5,660 nucleotides of DNA from assembly GCA_037382365.1 (NCBI GenBank), contig JARRPZ010000151.1, positions 1-5,660 on the forward strand, written 5' to 3'. Positions 5,058 to 5,660 of this stretch are shown here, one piece after another. Both the position numbers and the translations under genes were made by a program. Numbering within the stretch: the first letter of the stretch is position 1; the number at the start of each line of letters is the position of its first letter. Origin of the DNA: Lentisalinibacter sp037382365 (lineage in GTDB: Bacteria > Pseudomonadota > Gammaproteobacteria > Steroidobacterales > Woeseiaceae). Below the pieces are notes generated by a model, which did no database searches, was not told where the DNA came from, and saw nothing but the letters and a program-made list of their open reading frames with translations.

Positions 5058-5660
5058 TCAGCGCCGGTGACCCATGATGCGGGGGCGCGTATAGCGGTCG
5101 ATGGCGGGCACGGCCATGTTCATGAGCAGCACCGCGAACGCGACGCCATCCGGATAGCCGCCCCAGGTGCGGATCGCCCAGATGAGCAGGCCGATGCCGA
5201 AACCGTATACGAGGCGCCCGAGCGGGCTCGTGGCGGCGGACACGGGATCCGTCGCGATGAAGAACGCGCACAACAGGGTGGCGCCGCTGAACAGGTGGAA
5301 GCCCGGTGTCGGAGCGAGACCCGGCTGCAGCAGCGAAGCGACGGTCGCCGGTGCCAGTACGCCGGCGAGTACCGCCGTCGGTATTTGCCAGCGGATGATG
5401 CCCCGGTACAGCAGCCAGAAACCGCCGAGTGCGATGAAATTATTGATCCACTCCCAGCCGCGGCCGCCGAAATCTCCGAACAGCGGATCGCTGCGGATCT
5501 CGGGGAATATCTGCATGTCCCGGAGGCCCCCGCGCACGGAATCGAGCGGCGTCGCGCGGGTGATGGCGTCGAGGCTCACACCGTCCGGCAGATTCCCCGC
5601 CAGGACGTAGCCGATCGACTGCATCAGCGTCAGCCCCTGGTAGTCGAGATCGCCCATCCC
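5058..5660 (-). CDS. rnfD: Electron transport complex subunit RnfD/RsxD, C-terminal part, cut by the window edge
   Basis: RnfD is a polytopic inner-membrane subunit of the Rnf complex, homologous to NqrB, with a covalently bound FMN. The visible 200 residues are the C-terminal part of a protein normally about 350 long; the frame is open through the right edge. The flavinylation motif DAITRATPLD matches the D-x-x-[ST]-x-A-T pattern, with the acceptor Thr encoded at 5550-5552. Behind it come the conserved FGGRGWEWINNFIALGGFW, several membrane helices, the FHLFSGATLLCAFFIATDP segment, and the signature GGYPDGVAFAVLLMN near the end. The Met encoded at 5655-5657 is probably internal. The gene runs 2 nt short of rnfG, as expected for rnfABCDGE order. 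Confidence 0.95.
   Translation of the reverse strand, partial: GMGDLDYQGLTLMQSIGYVLAGNLPDGVSLDAITRATPLDSVRGGLRDMQIFPEIRSDPLFGDFGGRGWEWINNFIALGGFWLLYRGIIRWQIPTAVLAGVLAPATVASLLQPGLAPTPGFHLFSGATLLCAFFIATDPVSAATSPLGRLVYGFGIGLLIWAIRTWGGYPDGVAFAVLLMNMAVPAIDRYTRPRIMGHRR

Noticed and set aside
1..5660. tRNA, rRNA, CRISPR, transposase, attachment sites or a transfer boundary
   Set aside because: The window is almost wholly filled by recognised chromosomal genes with uniform GC-rich composition. No repeat array or cloverleaf-like stretch stood out on reading both strands.

Overview
This GC-rich window is densely coded and looks like an ordinary chromosomal stretch of a proteobacterium, most probably a high-GC gammaproteobacterium. 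The main support is the rnfD-rnfG-rnfE-nth order, which matches the rsx/rnf-nth operon of Escherichia coli and relatives, and the close resemblance of the Lpd and Nth proteins to their enterobacterial forms. I see no tRNA, rRNA, CRISPR array, insertion sequence or transfer boundary.

Layout. Positions 1-945 on the plus strand hold the C-terminal two thirds of dihydrolipoamide dehydrogenase (lpdA), cut by the left edge. All other genes lie on the minus strand. Read from the right edge leftwards they are rnfD (C-terminal part, cut by the right edge), rnfG, rnfE, nth (endonuclease III), a DUF1841 gene, hvfB (DUF692/MNIO-family iron oxidase) and hvfC (its HvfC/BufC-type partner). The junctions are very tight: 2 nt between rnfD and rnfG, ATGA overlaps at rnfG/rnfE and rnfE/nth, TGATG at nth/DUF1841 and an 8-nt overlap at hvfB/hvfC. 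The only real gap in the chain is about 43-76 nt, in front of hvfB. hvfC and lpdA converge with 13 nt between their stop codons.

How the genes work together. RnfD, RnfG and RnfE are membrane subunits of the Rnf/Rsx electron-transport complex. RnfD and RnfG carry covalent-FMN motifs and RnfE carries the membrane [2Fe-2S] cysteines. Nth is a [4Fe-4S] base-excision repair glycosylase. HvfB and HvfC form the enzyme-plus-partner core of a RiPP pathway that, in characterised relatives, modifies cysteines of a small precursor peptide to give copper-binding products. No precursor gene (HvfA/BufA type) is visible here, so the pair looks orphaned from its substrate. That is the most interesting point of the window. 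Everything else is conventional, and I found no convincing sign of an entirely new system.
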